Shown: in pieces, positions 8,828-16,509 of the stretch | Layout of the letters: each line of letters starts with the position of its first letter | How positions within the stretch are numbered: position 1 is the first letter of the stretch | NCBI GenBank assembly: GCA_023663945.1 | Contig: JAMPGL010000027.1 | Coordinates: 1 to 51,971, forward strand | DNA: 51,971 bases | Reading direction: 5' to 3' | From: Lachnospiraceae bacterium | Lineage (GTDB): Bacteria > Bacillota > Clostridia > Lachnospirales > Lachnospiraceae | Notes under the pieces: model-generated | Databases searched by the model: none | The model's input: the letters and a program-made list of their open reading frames with translations, nothing else | Told to the model about the DNA's origin: nothing | Position numbers and translations under genes: made by a program

Positions 8828-10666
8828 ATGCAGAGGGAACACAAAGAGAAGTACAGCATGGGAAGCAATGTAATGTTTATGATAAACAGGGCGGCAGGGA
8901 GCGTGCCCTCTGTTCTTTGGCTTTTGGCATTTCAGGCGGTTGTGGCAATCGGGATTTCTCTGCTGGAATTATTTGTGACGCCGGTATTGCTTTCAAGGAT
9001 CCAGTATCACAGCCCGCTCTCAGAGCTGCTTCTCCTGATTGGCGTATTTGCGGCAGGGATGCTGATTCTCCGGGCGCTGGAAGCCTATCTTGAAATGAAT
9101 GTGCACACGGGAAGGATTAAGGTTCGTTTGGGGCTTGTGGTTATGCTGATTGAAAAGAGCGCATGCTGTTCTTATCCTCTCATGGAAAATCCTAAATTTC
9201 AGGACAAACAGGCAAAAGCATGGGAGCCTGTAGACGGAAATAACAGGGCAGGAGAAGAAATATGGGCAACTTTGTGCGAGATTCTCAAAAGCATTATCGG
9301 GTTTTGCATTTACTTGTGTCTGCTAAAAGGTGTCAGCTTGTTTTTGATCTTGGTAACTCTTTTAACTACCATCTGTGGGTATCTGGTCACCAATTACATT
9401 GGGGGCTGGGAATACCGGCACAGAGAGGAAAAGGCGGCGCTTTTGAAGAAGCTGTATTACGCCATCGGGAAGGGAAAAGACCGTTTGTTTGCGAAGGATG
9501 TCAGAATTTTTGGGATGGAGGCATGGATTTCGGAATTGATGGAAAAATATCAGCATCTTTTGCTGGAATTTTCTTGGAGAGGAGAGAAAAAATACCTTTT
9601 GGCAGATGGAGTTGAGCTTGTACTGGCTTTTTTGAGAAATGCCGTTGCTTACGGGTATTTATTGTCTATGGCAATGCAGGGAAAGCTGGATGTTTCGCAG
9701 TTTTTACTTTTATTTACTGCGGTGGGAGGTTTTACGGAGTGGATTAGCCGGATTATGACTCACTTTACGGTACTGCACCGGCAGAGTTTGGAATTGTCTA
9801 CGTTTCGGGAATTTATTGATCAGGAGGAACCATTTCAGATGGAGGGCGGTATTGTGCCGGATCTTCAGGAGAAAGCGGGGTATACCATTGAACTTAAAGA
9901 TGTGACATTCCGTTATCCGGGTGCGGAGAGACCGGTTTTTGAGCATTTAAATTTGACCATCCCGGCAGGAGAAAAGTTAGCAGTGGTAGGTTTAAACGGC
10001 GTGGGAAAGACCACGCTGGTAAAGTTAATCTGTGGGTTTTATGACCCGGATGAGGGGGAAGTGCTGTTAAACGGCATCAATGTGAAGAAATTTAATAGAA
10101 GGGAATATTACCGATTGTTCGCAGGAGTGTTTCAGAATTTTTCTATCCTGCCCGGGAGCGTGCTGTTAAATGTGGTTCAGGATGCGCAGGTGGACAGGGA
10201 GCGGGCACTCTCCTGCATTGAGAAGGCGGGGCTGAAGGAAAAGATAGACAGCCTTCCCAAGAAGCTTGACAGCCTGATGGATAAGACTGTGTATAATGAT
10301 GCCGTGGAGCTGTCCGGCGGGGAATTGCAGCGGCTCATGCTGGCAAGGCTTTTGTACCGGGACAGCCCTGTGATTGTATTAGACGAACCCACTGCGGCAT
10401 TGGACGCTATTGCGGAGAGTGACATTTATAACCGCTATCAGGAGCTGACCGATGGGCATACATCCATTTACATTTCTCATAGACTTGCCTCTACCCGATT
10501 CTGTGACCGGATTATTCTGCTGGAAGCAGGGCAGATTGCGGAGGAGGGAAGCCATCGGGCGCTCATGCAAAAAGGCGGACGCTATGCAGAGCTTTTTGAG
10601 ATACAGAGCAAATATTACAGGGAAGGGGTGAAAGCGGATGCAGAAAGAAAAGAAGCTTTCGGGTAA
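8828..10666 (+). CDS. ABC exporter, fused permease and ATPase (first of pair)
   Basis: This 612-residue type IV ABC half-transporter has an N-terminal six-helix membrane domain (about 1-310) and a nucleotide-binding domain (about 340-600). Walker A is GLNGVGKTT, the signature is LSGGELQ, Walker B is VIVLDEPTAALDA and the H-loop is ISHRL, so the ATPase looks competent. I prefer ATG 8828, ten bases after AAAGGAG, over an in-frame ATG at 8807 that precedes this ribosome site. The next ABC gene overlaps its end by 29 bases, so the two proteins probably form a heterodimer. Families of this kind export peptides, lipids or drugs. The adjacent LytTR/GHKL pair suggests a signalling or bacteriocin-like peptide, but no precursor peptide gene was found. 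The substrate is unknown. Confidence 0.9.
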   Translation: MQREHKEKYSMGSNVMFMINRAAGSVPSVLWLLAFQAVVAIGISLLELFVTPVLLSRIQYHSPLSELLLLIGVFAAGMLILRALEAYLEMNVHTGRIKVRLGLVVMLIEKSACCSYPLMENPKFQDKQAKAWEPVDGNNRAGEEIWATLCEILKSIIGFCIYLCLLKGVSLFLILVTLLTTICGYLVTNYIGGWEYRHREEKAALLKKLYYAIGKGKDRLFAKDVRIFGMEAWISELMEKYQHLLLEFSWRGEKKYLLADGVELVLAFLRNAVAYGYLLSMAMQGKLDVSQFLLLFTAVGGFTEWISRIMTHFTVLHRQSLELSTFREFIDQEEPFQMEGGIVPDLQEKAGYTIELKDVTFRYPGAERPVFEHLNLTIPAGEKLAVVGLNGVGKTTLVKLICGFYDPDEGEVLLNGINVKKFNRREYYRLFAGVFQNFSILPGSVLLNVVQDAQVDRERALSCIEKAGLKEKIDSLPKKLDSLMDKTVYNDAVELSGGELQRLMLARLLYRDSPVIVLDEPTAALDAIAESDIYNRYQELTDGHTSIYISHRLASTRFCDRIILLEAGQIAEEGSHRALMQKGGRYAELFEIQSKYYREGVKADAERKEAFG

Positions 10667-12536
10667 AAAATCCGACAGCAACGTTTGTTCTTTTACAGAG
10701 ACCGTCAGACTTTATAAAAGGGCGGCACTGATTTGGCGTCAGGAATATCCAAGACAGTTTCTCTGCACAGGGCTTCATGCGCTGGTGAAGGCAGTCATGC
10801 CCTATTTTACGCTCTATTTTACGGCAAAATTATTAAATGAGCTTGCAGGAGCAGGACGCAGGGAAGAGCTGATAAAATGGACAGGAATGATTTTAGCTGC
10901 CGCTGCACTGCTTACACTGCTGAAAGCCCTGCTGTTCCGGATAAAAGAAACTTATTCCTCTGCACAGTGGGAGCGCACCAGCATTCTTTATACCCAAAAA
11001 ATATTGTCCATGGATTTTAGCACGGCGGATGATGCGCGTACTTACGAAAAGTTTTCCTGGGTGGAACAGTCTGAAATCTGGGGCGGATATGGTCTGCACA
11101 GGGTATTTTGGCATTATGAGAAGTTTCTGGAGGAACTCTTCAAAATGCTCGGAGGAATTGCACTGTCGGTAACGTTATTTTCTATTAAGGTTCCCGAAAC
11201 GGCAGGCGGACTGACCTTCTTAAACCATCCGGTCTGCCCGCTGGTTCTGACAGGATGCATGATAGGCGCGGCAATCATCAATTCCTCTGTGGAAAAAGTG
11301 GTTCAGGGGCACGTAAATCAAAATTCGGAGACGGCAAAGTTTGGAAACCGCATTTTCTTTTTTTCACAGGATTTTGTATTTAACAGGAAGCGGGATTTGG
11401 ATGTGCGGTTGTATCGGCAGGAGAAAAAAAGCATTGAGCTTCTTTTTTCGCGCATGGCGTTTGAAATAAACGCCGTCTATGCAAAAGCGGCAAAGGGAGT
11501 CGATGGGATACTGACGGCATTTCAGACAGTGATGCCCGGTCTTTTTATGGGGATTGTCTATTTGTTTGTGTGCCTGAAAGCGTGGGCGGGAGCCTTCGAT
11601 GTGGGAATGATTACTCAGTATGTGGGTGCAGTGACGGCATTGTCCGGCGCAGTGACCGGAATATTTATGGTGTCGGCGGAAGCAAGAGGAAACGCTTATT
11701 ATTTGAGAGCGGCTTTCCGCTTTTTGGATATTCCCAACGAAATGTACCAAGGTTCCCTGACGGTGGAAAAGCGGTCTGACAAAAAGTATGAAGTTGAGTT
11801 CCGGGATGTCAGTTTTCTTTATCCGGGGGCGGAAACTTATGCACTGCGCCATGTGTCCCTGAAATTTCAGGTGGGCAGGCGCATGGCGGTGGTAGGACAG
11901 AACGGGTCAGGAAAGACCACGTTTATCAAGCTGTTATGCCGGCTGTATGATCCCACGGAAGGAGTGATTCTGTTAAACGGAATTGATATTCGCAAGTATA
12001 ATTACAGAGAATACATGTCAATATTTTCCGTGGTGTTTCAGGATTTTCAGCTGTTATCTCTGGCTCTTGGACAGAATGTGGCGGCAGGGGAGTACTATGA
12101 CAAGGGAAAGGTGCGGGATTGTCTGCAAAAAGCCGGACTTATGGAAATGCTGCCGAGACTGCCGAAAGGGCTGGATACAAACATTGGAAAAGATTTTGAG
12201 GAGGAAGGAATCCTGATTTCCGGCGGGGAAGGACAAAAGATTGCCATTGCCAGAAGTCTGTACCGGGATGCGCCGTTTATCATTTTGGATGAGCCTACGG
12301 CAGCCCTTGACCCGGTGGCGGAGTATGAGATTTATTCTAAATTCAATGAGATCGTGGGGGATCGGACGGCGGTTTACATCAGCCACAGGCTTTCTTCCTG
12401 CCGGTTCTGCGATGAAATTCTGGTTTTTCATGAGGGGAAGGTGATACAGCAGGGCGGGCATCAGGAGCTTCTTGCCAAGAAGGAAGGGAAGTATGCACAG
12501 CTTTGGAATGCGCAGGCGAAGTATTATGTTGAGTAA
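10638..12536 (+). CDS. ABC exporter, fused permease and ATPase (second of pair)
   Basis: The 632-residue partner has the same architecture: membrane domain about 1-330, ATPase about 365-625. Walker A is GQNGSGKTT, the signature is the variant ISGGEGQK, Walker B is FIILDEPTAALDP and the H-loop is ISHRL. The start ATG 10638 lies inside the 3' end of the first ABC gene, a 29-base overlap typical of translational coupling and fixed subunit stoichiometry. The insertion of roughly 20 residues near CLKAWAGAFDVGM is within normal range. It faces the convergent XRE gene 21 bases downstream, with only a weak hairpin between them. Function as in the first subunit: ATP-driven export of an unidentified substrate. 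Confidence 0.9.
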   Translation: MQKEKKLSGKKSDSNVCSFTETVRLYKRAALIWRQEYPRQFLCTGLHALVKAVMPYFTLYFTAKLLNELAGAGRREELIKWTGMILAAAALLTLLKALLFRIKETYSSAQWERTSILYTQKILSMDFSTADDARTYEKFSWVEQSEIWGGYGLHRVFWHYEKFLEELFKMLGGIALSVTLFSIKVPETAGGLTFLNHPVCPLVLTGCMIGAAIINSSVEKVVQGHVNQNSETAKFGNRIFFFSQDFVFNRKRDLDVRLYRQEKKSIELLFSRMAFEINAVYAKAAKGVDGILTAFQTVMPGLFMGIVYLFVCLKAWAGAFDVGMITQYVGAVTALSGAVTGIFMVSAEARGNAYYLRAAFRFLDIPNEMYQGSLTVEKRSDKKYEVEFRDVSFLYPGAETYALRHVSLKFQVGRRMAVVGQNGSGKTTFIKLLCRLYDPTEGVILLNGIDIRKYNYREYMSIFSVVFQDFQLLSLALGQNVAAGEYYDKGKVRDCLQKAGLMEMLPRLPKGLDTNIGKDFEEEGILISGGEGQKIAIARSLYRDAPFIILDEPTAALDPVAEYEIYSKFNEIVGDRTAVYISHRLSSCRFCDEILVFHEGKVIQQGGHQELLAKKEGKYAQLWNAQAKYYVE

Positions 12537-12557
12537 CTATCCTGCCAATTAAGGCTT

Positions 12558-12800
12558 TTAATTATCCAGTCCCTCAAAAAAGTCATCGTAGGTGCAGTCA
12601 TAAATTTTGCGTAATTCTATGAGAACACTTGCTTTGATGTTTAATTCGCCGTTTTCATATTTGGCATAGGTAGACCGACCAATATCACAGCCACGGCTTT
12701 GTAATAGTGCACAAAGCTTTTCTTGTGAAATATTGTGTTGTTCTCTGAGAACTTTAAGATTACTGCCGATATTTCTATCTCTCCGGATTTTTTGTTCCAT
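12558..12800 (-). CDS. Small XRE-family HTH regulator
   Basis: An 80-residue protein consisting almost entirely of a Cro/C1-type helix-turn-helix (LKVLREQHNISQEKLCALL followed by GRSTYAKYENGE, residues about 14-50). I start it at 12800 on the minus strand, where AAAGGA precedes the ATG; the open frame further upstream has no ribosome site. It is divergent from the MBL-fold hydrolase gene with a 126-base intergenic region, so it probably represses itself and perhaps the hydrolase. Its codons are more AT-rich than those of the flanking ABC genes, which suggests later acquisition. Confidence 0.85.
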   Translation of the reverse strand: MEQKIRRDRNIGSNLKVLREQHNISQEKLCALLQSRGCDIGRSTYAKYENGELNIKASVLIELRKIYDCTYDDFFEGLDN

Positions 12801-12926
12801 TTCTGTTCCTTTCACAGAATAATATATCAATAGCATTATTGTATGGAATTTTAATGAAGAATATTGTCCGCGATACTGGTCAAGAAGAGATAAAAATGAT
12901 AGAATACTGTTTGGAGGGAAGTAAAA

Positions 12927-13565
12927 ATGACTGAAATTCATAGAATAAAGTGTGGAAATGGTAATTGCTACATTATTGAAAATGGAAGTGTTGGAATATT
13001 AGTAGATACAGGAAAAAGAGAATTTGTAAATCGAGTTATTGAGGCTTGTAAAGCTTATCATGTAAAGTTGATCATTTTGACACATGCACATTTTGACCAC
13101 GCAGAAAATGCCACTCAAATTTCTAATACTTTAGGAGTTCCGATTGGCATGAGTGAAAAGGATTTTAATTTGATTAAATCAAATAATAATCAAAAACTTA
13201 CCGCTGAAACTTTGTTGGGAAAAATTGTTTTGTCGGTTTCGCTTAAAGATTTTTCAAAGCGCATTTTGCAGGAATTTGTACCAAATATATTGTTGAATGA
13301 CGGGGATAGTTTAGCTGATTATGGAATTAATGCGAATATTGCAGCATTGCCTGGACATACGGACGGTTCGATTGGAATTGATGTAGATAATAAATATTTG
13401 ATAGTAGGTGATGCGTTGATGAATATATTTTATCCAACAGTATCAATGTTGTTTCATAACAAAAAGGATATGTTGGAAAGCGCAAGGAAAATTAGCAGAA
13501 TTGGCGATAGAACAATATATTTTGGTCATGGTAAACCGGTGCGTAACAGGCAATGGGTGAAGTGA
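12927..13565 (+). CDS. MBL-fold metallo-hydrolase
   Basis: This 212-residue protein is a metallo-beta-lactamase-fold hydrolase. The signature THAHFDHAE (about residues 52-60) gives the HxHxDH metal site, with further ligands in PGHTDGS (about 144), GDAL (about 163) and YFGHGKPV near the C terminus. That pattern matches the glyoxalase II-like branch, whose substrates range from thioesters to lactones; the actual substrate cannot be read from sequence. GGAGGGAAG lies five bases upstream of ATG 12927. A TAGAAT box with a weak -35 precedes it. The gene is AT-rich like its divergent XRE neighbour. A quorum-signal lactonase role is possible but not shown. Confidence 0.88.
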   Translation: MTEIHRIKCGNGNCYIIENGSVGILVDTGKREFVNRVIEACKAYHVKLIILTHAHFDHAENATQISNTLGVPIGMSEKDFNLIKSNNNQKLTAETLLGKIVLSVSLKDFSKRILQEFVPNILLNDGDSLADYGINANIAALPGHTDGSIGIDVDNKYLIVGDALMNIFYPTVSMLFHNKKDMLESARKISRIGDRTIYFGHGKPVRNRQWVK

Positions 13566-13631
13566 ACAGTATAAATTTTGTCCTGACCAGAGCCTCAGAC
13601 ATTTCCTGGTGTATGTAAAAATGAGCTTGTC

Positions 13632-14081
13632 ATGGTGAGTACGAAGACTTATAATAAGTTTAAACAAAAGGAAAACACCAAAGCAACAAAAGAGGAAGTA
13701 AAAGTGCATCTGGTTGGAAGAATAAACAGGGAAATTTACAAGTGCATAACAGATGACATTTTGACAGACGAGGTGATTATCACTGATGAGAGGATTCGGC
13801 ATATAAAAGAAAGACGGGGAAAGGAATTTTACAATATATATGCAGACAAGTTTATTGAGATCCTTCAATCTCCAGACTATATTTTTTCAGATAAGAGCAA
13901 TACAGCGTTAGCTTGCAAAGAATTTGTAGAAGATGGTAAATTTGTAAATGTTGTTTTACGAATAGCCGTTTCAAGTGATAATCCGGAATACAAAAATTCA
14001 ATTATAACTGCTATTGGCGAGAATAGAAAAAGATTTCAGCAGAGGATGCGTAATAATAATCCGCTTTACAAAAAGGGATAG
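13632..14081 (+). CDS. PBECR2-like nuclease (BECR-fold toxin domain)
   Basis: The 149-residue protein ends in a domain that I recognise as PBECR2, a barnase-EndoU-ColicinE5/D-RelE-like nuclease. Its hallmarks are the ITDERIRHIKERRG start, the EILQSPDYIF block, and the DNPEYKNSIITA block followed by a basic C terminus ending NNNPLYKKG. Such domains occur on phage proteins and polymorphic toxins and are predicted RNases. The first 45 residues are Lys-rich with no known fold. No good ribosome site precedes ATG 13632, so the 5' part may be lost or translation weak. The promoter of the tandem RNA lies inside its last codons. Whether the RNA restrains this nuclease is an open question. Confidence 0.65.
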   Translation: MVSTKTYNKFKQKENTKATKEEVKVHLVGRINREIYKCITDDILTDEVIITDERIRHIKERRGKEFYNIYADKFIEILQSPDYIFSDKSNTALACKEFVEDGKFVNVVLRIAVSSDNPEYKNSIITAIGENRKRFQQRMRNNNPLYKKG

Positions 14082-14093
14082 TAAATGTATAAT
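14065..14093 (+). promoter_or_regulatory. Promoter of the tandem structured RNA
   Basis: TTTACA (14065-14070), a 17-base spacer and TATAAT (14088-14093) match the sigma-A consensus at 11 of 12 positions. The -35 box lies within the last codons of the upstream nuclease gene. The predicted start is near 14100. Confidence 0.8.
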
Positions 14094-14118
14094 GAGCGTA
14101 TATTAAATAAAGCTTTAC

Positions 14119-14228
14119 CCAAATAGCTATTTGAGGTGGTAAATTTCGTAGCGACCACACGCCGCTGGTATGACAGGGGAGACCCGAGAGATGCAGGAGG
14201 ATGCTACGCCTGCCAAATAGTTATTTGG
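14119..14228 (+). repeat. Tandem RNA, copy 1
   Basis: P1 is 14119-14133 with 14214-14228. P2 is 14136-14139 with 14155-14158. The GNRA hairpin is 14176-14185. P4 is 14193-14197 with 14209-14213. The loop-loop pair is 14147-14152 with 14203-14208. Confidence 0.8.
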
Positions 14229-14257
14229 TTTAGCTAAATAGACCAATAAAGAAAAGT

Positions 14258-14355
14258 GATTGTTTGAGGTGGAAGATTTTGTCCCCGTCCACGCGCGCTG
14301 GCTTGACAGGAGAAATCCGAGAGATGCAGGAGAATGGGATGCCTGCCAAACAATC
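14258..14355 (+). repeat. Tandem RNA, copy 2; P1 doubles as terminator stem
   Basis: P1 is 14258-14266 with 14347-14355. P2 is 14269-14272 with 14289-14292. The GNRA hairpin is 14309-14318. P4 is 14326-14330 with 14342-14346. The loop-loop pair is 14280-14285 with 14336-14341. CTTTTTTT follows P1 directly, so closing P1 would also end transcription. Confidence 0.8.
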
Positions 14356-14469
14356 CTTTTTTTATTAGTGAATTAGCAAGAGCACCGGTAAGACTGAGCA
14401 GAGGAGCTTCTTTCCAGTATGGAGATGAGGAAAATAAATTTTGCATCACTAAAAATATTATGAAAACGG

Positions 14470-14498
14470 TTGACAGGAGAAGAAAAAAAAGATAAAAT
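14470..14498 (+). promoter_or_regulatory. Promoter of tRNA-Leu
   Basis: TTGACA (14470-14475), 17 bases, then TAAAAT (14493-14498). The match is 11 of 12 and it ends 11 bases before the mature tRNA 5' end. Confidence 0.8.
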
Positions 14499-14509
14499 AA
14501 CATTTGTTC

Positions 14510-14593
14510 GCAGGAATGGCGGAATTGGCAGACGCGCACGGTTCAGGTCCGTGTGGTAGCAATACCATGAGAGTTCAAGTCTCTTTTCCTGCA
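14510..14593 (+). tRNA. tRNA-Leu (anticodon CAG)
   Basis: A complete cloverleaf with acceptor GCAGGAA/TTCCTGC, anticodon stem CACGG/CCGTG around loop TTCAGGT (anticodon CAG), a long class II variable arm TGGTA-GCAA-TACCA, and T-loop TTCAAGT. The discriminator base is A at 14593; CCA is not encoded. It reads CUG. Confidence 0.96.
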
Positions 14594-14596
14594 TAG

Positions 14597-14628
14597 AAAG
14601 AAGTCTCAAAAAGGGGGCTTCTTTTTTT
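14597..14628 (+). terminator. Terminator of tRNA-Leu
   Basis: AAGAAGTCTC pairs with GGGGGCTTCTT (with G-U pairs) around an A-rich loop, followed by a T run. It immediately follows the tRNA and faces the convergent minus-strand gene. Confidence 0.85.
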
Positions 14629-14643
14629 ATTAAAGCTAAGATT

Positions 14644-15120
14644 TTAGTAATCATCTAATCGAAATCTGTCCTGCGGAATCTGTTTTATAAGGTTATCGAT
14701 TCCATATTTGCTCTTTATGTTGTCGGGAAGATTGGGATAAAAGGTCACAGAAGCATATTCAAACACTTCATTGCCCCAGATATTTTCTAATGACAAGATA
14801 TATCCATAATAATCTTTATCATAGTGAATGTGCTGTGATAAATCTTTAATGACTCTTAAGCATAGAGCCGTATTTACATCTATTTTCTCATTTTGAAAAA
14901 TGCAATCATATTCTGCGGATAAGATTAATTCTGAAGTTTCAGGGGGCTGTCCGTCTATCATTAAGCCCATAGCCAAATCCAGATATGATTTTAAGGGCTC
15001 TTTGAAAAGATTGGGTAAAGGCAGTTTTTCAATTCCGCTTTTCTGTAAATTCAAGATTACACGCATAAAATAACATATTATTTTGTCCAGGTTTTCATTA
15101 GCATATCTTATCCGCACCAT
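14644..15120 (-). CDS. Hypothetical soluble protein, 158 residues
   Basis: I do not recognise this protein. It starts at 15120 on the minus strand, where GAGGTAA lies six bases before the ATG; a slightly longer frame has no better site. There is no signal peptide or membrane segment. The middle, YLDLAMGLMIDGQPPETSELIL, faintly resembles the cytoplasmic L-x2-G-L-x-I-DG-x2-PE-x-IL pattern of MotA-type stator proteins, but without the membrane helices; this is weak. The last 30 residues are rich in Asp, Lys and Tyr. A long structured leader (15149-15264) lies upstream. Base composition is AT-rich like the genes before it. Confidence 0.7.
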   Translation of the reverse strand: MVRIRYANENLDKIICYFMRVILNLQKSGIEKLPLPNLFKEPLKSYLDLAMGLMIDGQPPETSELILSAEYDCIFQNEKIDVNTALCLRVIKDLSQHIHYDKDYYGYILSLENIWGNEVFEYASVTFYPNLPDNIKSKYGIDNLIKQIPQDRFRLDDY

Positions 15121-15148
15121 TTTATTACCTCGTGTCACTGCAAATTCG

Positions 15149-15264
15149 GGGCAGAGACCCGAAAAATCAAAGATTTTTCGGGTTCGCTTCGCTCGTCAAA
15201 TGACCAAAAAAACATCTGCTCGAGCAAGCTCGGCATCTGTTTCTTTAGTCGCTTGACTCTGCCC
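15149..15264 (-). promoter_or_regulatory. Nested inverted-repeat element in the leader of the 158-residue gene
   Basis: Outer arms GGGCAGAG (15149-15156) and CTCTGCCC (15257-15264) enclose a 12-bp perfect hairpin, ACCCGAAAAATC/GATTTTTCGGGT (15157-15183), and a smaller CGAGC-AA-GCTCG hairpin. On the minus strand it ends about 30 bases before the start codon at 15120. It could be a structured leader, or a dispersed repeat element. Confidence 0.5.
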
Positions 15265-15387
15265 TTTTCGGATATCTTATCACATATCAGCAATAAAAGA
15301 CAGAGAAACCCGTAACATTGTCACTTTTTATATATGATTATGTAGTATAAAGATGTTATAATCAAAAAAAGGAAGGAAGGGAAAGGG

Positions 15388-16509
15388 ATGAGCAAAAAAG
15401 TGATTGCGGCGGGGCATATCTGTCTGGACATTACCCCGGTGTTTCCGGAGCAGAAAGCAGAAAACATCACGGATGTGTTACAGCCGGGCAAGCTGATTGA
15501 GATGGGGATTGCGGATGTACATACCGGCGGCGCGGTGGCGAACACGGGGCTTGGCATGAAAATTCTGGGCGCGGACGTGTCCTTGATGGGAAAGATCGGC
15601 AAAGACGCTTTCGGGGATATGGTACTAAGCATCCTGCAAAAATACGGGGCGGCGGAGGGCATGATCCGTTCCGAAAAGGAGGCTACATCCTATACGGTGG
15701 CGCTTGCCATACCCGGAATTGACCGTATTTTTTTACATAATCCGGGTGCGAATCATAGTTTTTGCGCGGAGGATATTCCCATGGAGGCATTACAGCAGGC
15801 GGCGCTCTTTCATTTCGGTTATCCGCCGCTGATGCGTTCCATGTATGAAAATGAGGGAGCGGAGCTGCTTGCGGTGTTAAAAAAGGCGAAGCAGGCGGGT
15901 TGTGCCACATCCCTTGACCTGGCGGCGGTCGATGCCGGATCGGAAGCAGGGAAGGCAGACTGGAAGCGGATATTGCAGAAGGTCATCCCTTACGTGGATT
16001 TTTTCGTCCCCAGTGCAGAAGAATTATGTTTTATGCTGGACAGACCAAGGTTTGTGAAGTGGCAGGAGAGGGCAAAGGGAAAAGATGTTACGAAAGTCAT
16101 TGATATGGAAAAAGATATAAAGCCGCTTGCCCGGATGTGCATGGCGTATGGTGCGAAAGTTCTTTTATTAAAATGCGGGGTTTCCGGCATGTATTACTGT
16201 ACGGCGGGGGAAGAGAAAATAAAGGAGCTTGCGGAAACGCCGGGGCTTTGTGTGGAAGCTTGGGCGGATCAGGAAGGATTTGAAAAATCTTATGTCCCGG
16301 AAAAAGTCCTGTCGGGAACCGGGGCAGGCGATACCAGTATCGCGGCATTTTTAACTGCTATGCTGGAAGGAAATTCTTTGGAAGAATGTATGCACCTTGC
16401 GGCGGCACAGGGCGCTTCCTGCGTGGCGGCTTACGATGCGCTGAGCGGTTTGAAACCGCTTGATGAACTGCGGAAGAAGATTGCGGCGGGATGGGAAAAG
16501 AATCAATAA
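15388..16509 (+). CDS. PfkB-family carbohydrate kinase
   Basis: This 373-residue sugar kinase of the ribokinase/PfkB family phosphorylates a sugar or sugar acid. Family landmarks are the N-terminal GHICLDITPVF, the substrate-site Gly pair in HTGGAVANTGLGMKILG (about residues 46-62), and the catalytic signature GTGAGDTSIAAFLTAML near 311-327, where the Asp is the general base. It is longer than ribokinase (about 310) because of insertions around 210-240. GGAAGGGAAAGGG precedes ATG 15388. A class II aldolase reading frame begins directly after its stop codon, which suggests a kinase-aldolase route for a ketose phosphate or an inositol-type intermediate. The exact sugar is not determinable. Confidence 0.9.
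   Translation: MSKKVIAAGHICLDITPVFPEQKAENITDVLQPGKLIEMGIADVHTGGAVANTGLGMKILGADVSLMGKIGKDAFGDMVLSILQKYGAAEGMIRSEKEATSYTVALAIPGIDRIFLHNPGANHSFCAEDIPMEALQQAALFHFGYPPLMRSMYENEGAELLAVLKKAKQAGCATSLDLAAVDAGSEAGKADWKRILQKVIPYVDFFVPSAEELCFMLDRPRFVKWQERAKGKDVTKVIDMEKDIKPLARMCMAYGAKVLLLKCGVSGMYYCTAGEEKIKELAETPGLCVEAWADQEGFEKSYVPEKVLSGTGAGDTSIAAFLTAMLEGNSLEECMHLAAAQGASCVAAYDALSGLKPLDELRKKIAAGWEKNQ

Larger units (their letters stand above)
14100..14363 (+). ncRNA. Tandem two-domain structured RNA of unknown family
   Basis: Two related domains, 14119-14228 and 14258-14355, follow a strong promoter and end in a T-rich terminator. Each has an outer stem P1 (15 bp in copy 1 with one G-U; 9 bp GATTGTTTG/CAAACAATC in copy 2). 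Inside are a hairpin GTGG/CCAC, a GNRA hairpin (GGG-GAGA-CCC versus GGA-GAAA-TCC) and a hairpin GCAGG/CCTGC. Six bases in the first hairpin loop pair with six in the last hairpin loop: CGTAGC (14147-14152) with GCTACG (14203-14208), and TGTCCC (14280-14285) with GGGATG (14336-14341). The paired bases differ completely between copies while the surrounding core, such as CGAGAGATGCAGGA, is unchanged, which is strong covariation. No open reading frame occupies the region. I cannot assign it to a riboswitch, ribozyme or known small RNA class. Confidence 0.8.

Noticed and set aside
12927-13565. AHL-type quorum lactonase
   Set aside because: Only the general metallo-beta-lactamase motif is present; substrate cannot be inferred.
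14100-14363. Tandem glycine, cobalamin or THF riboswitch
   Set aside because: The conserved cores of those classes are absent. Kissing loops and a GCCGCTG word recall cobalamin RNAs only superficially, and no metabolic gene follows; an intrinsic terminator and a tRNA do.
14100-14363. Classical ToxIN/CptIN antitoxin repeats
   Set aside because: Units are about 100 nt and not identical, and they lie downstream, not upstream, of the nuclease gene, which is not ToxN-like.
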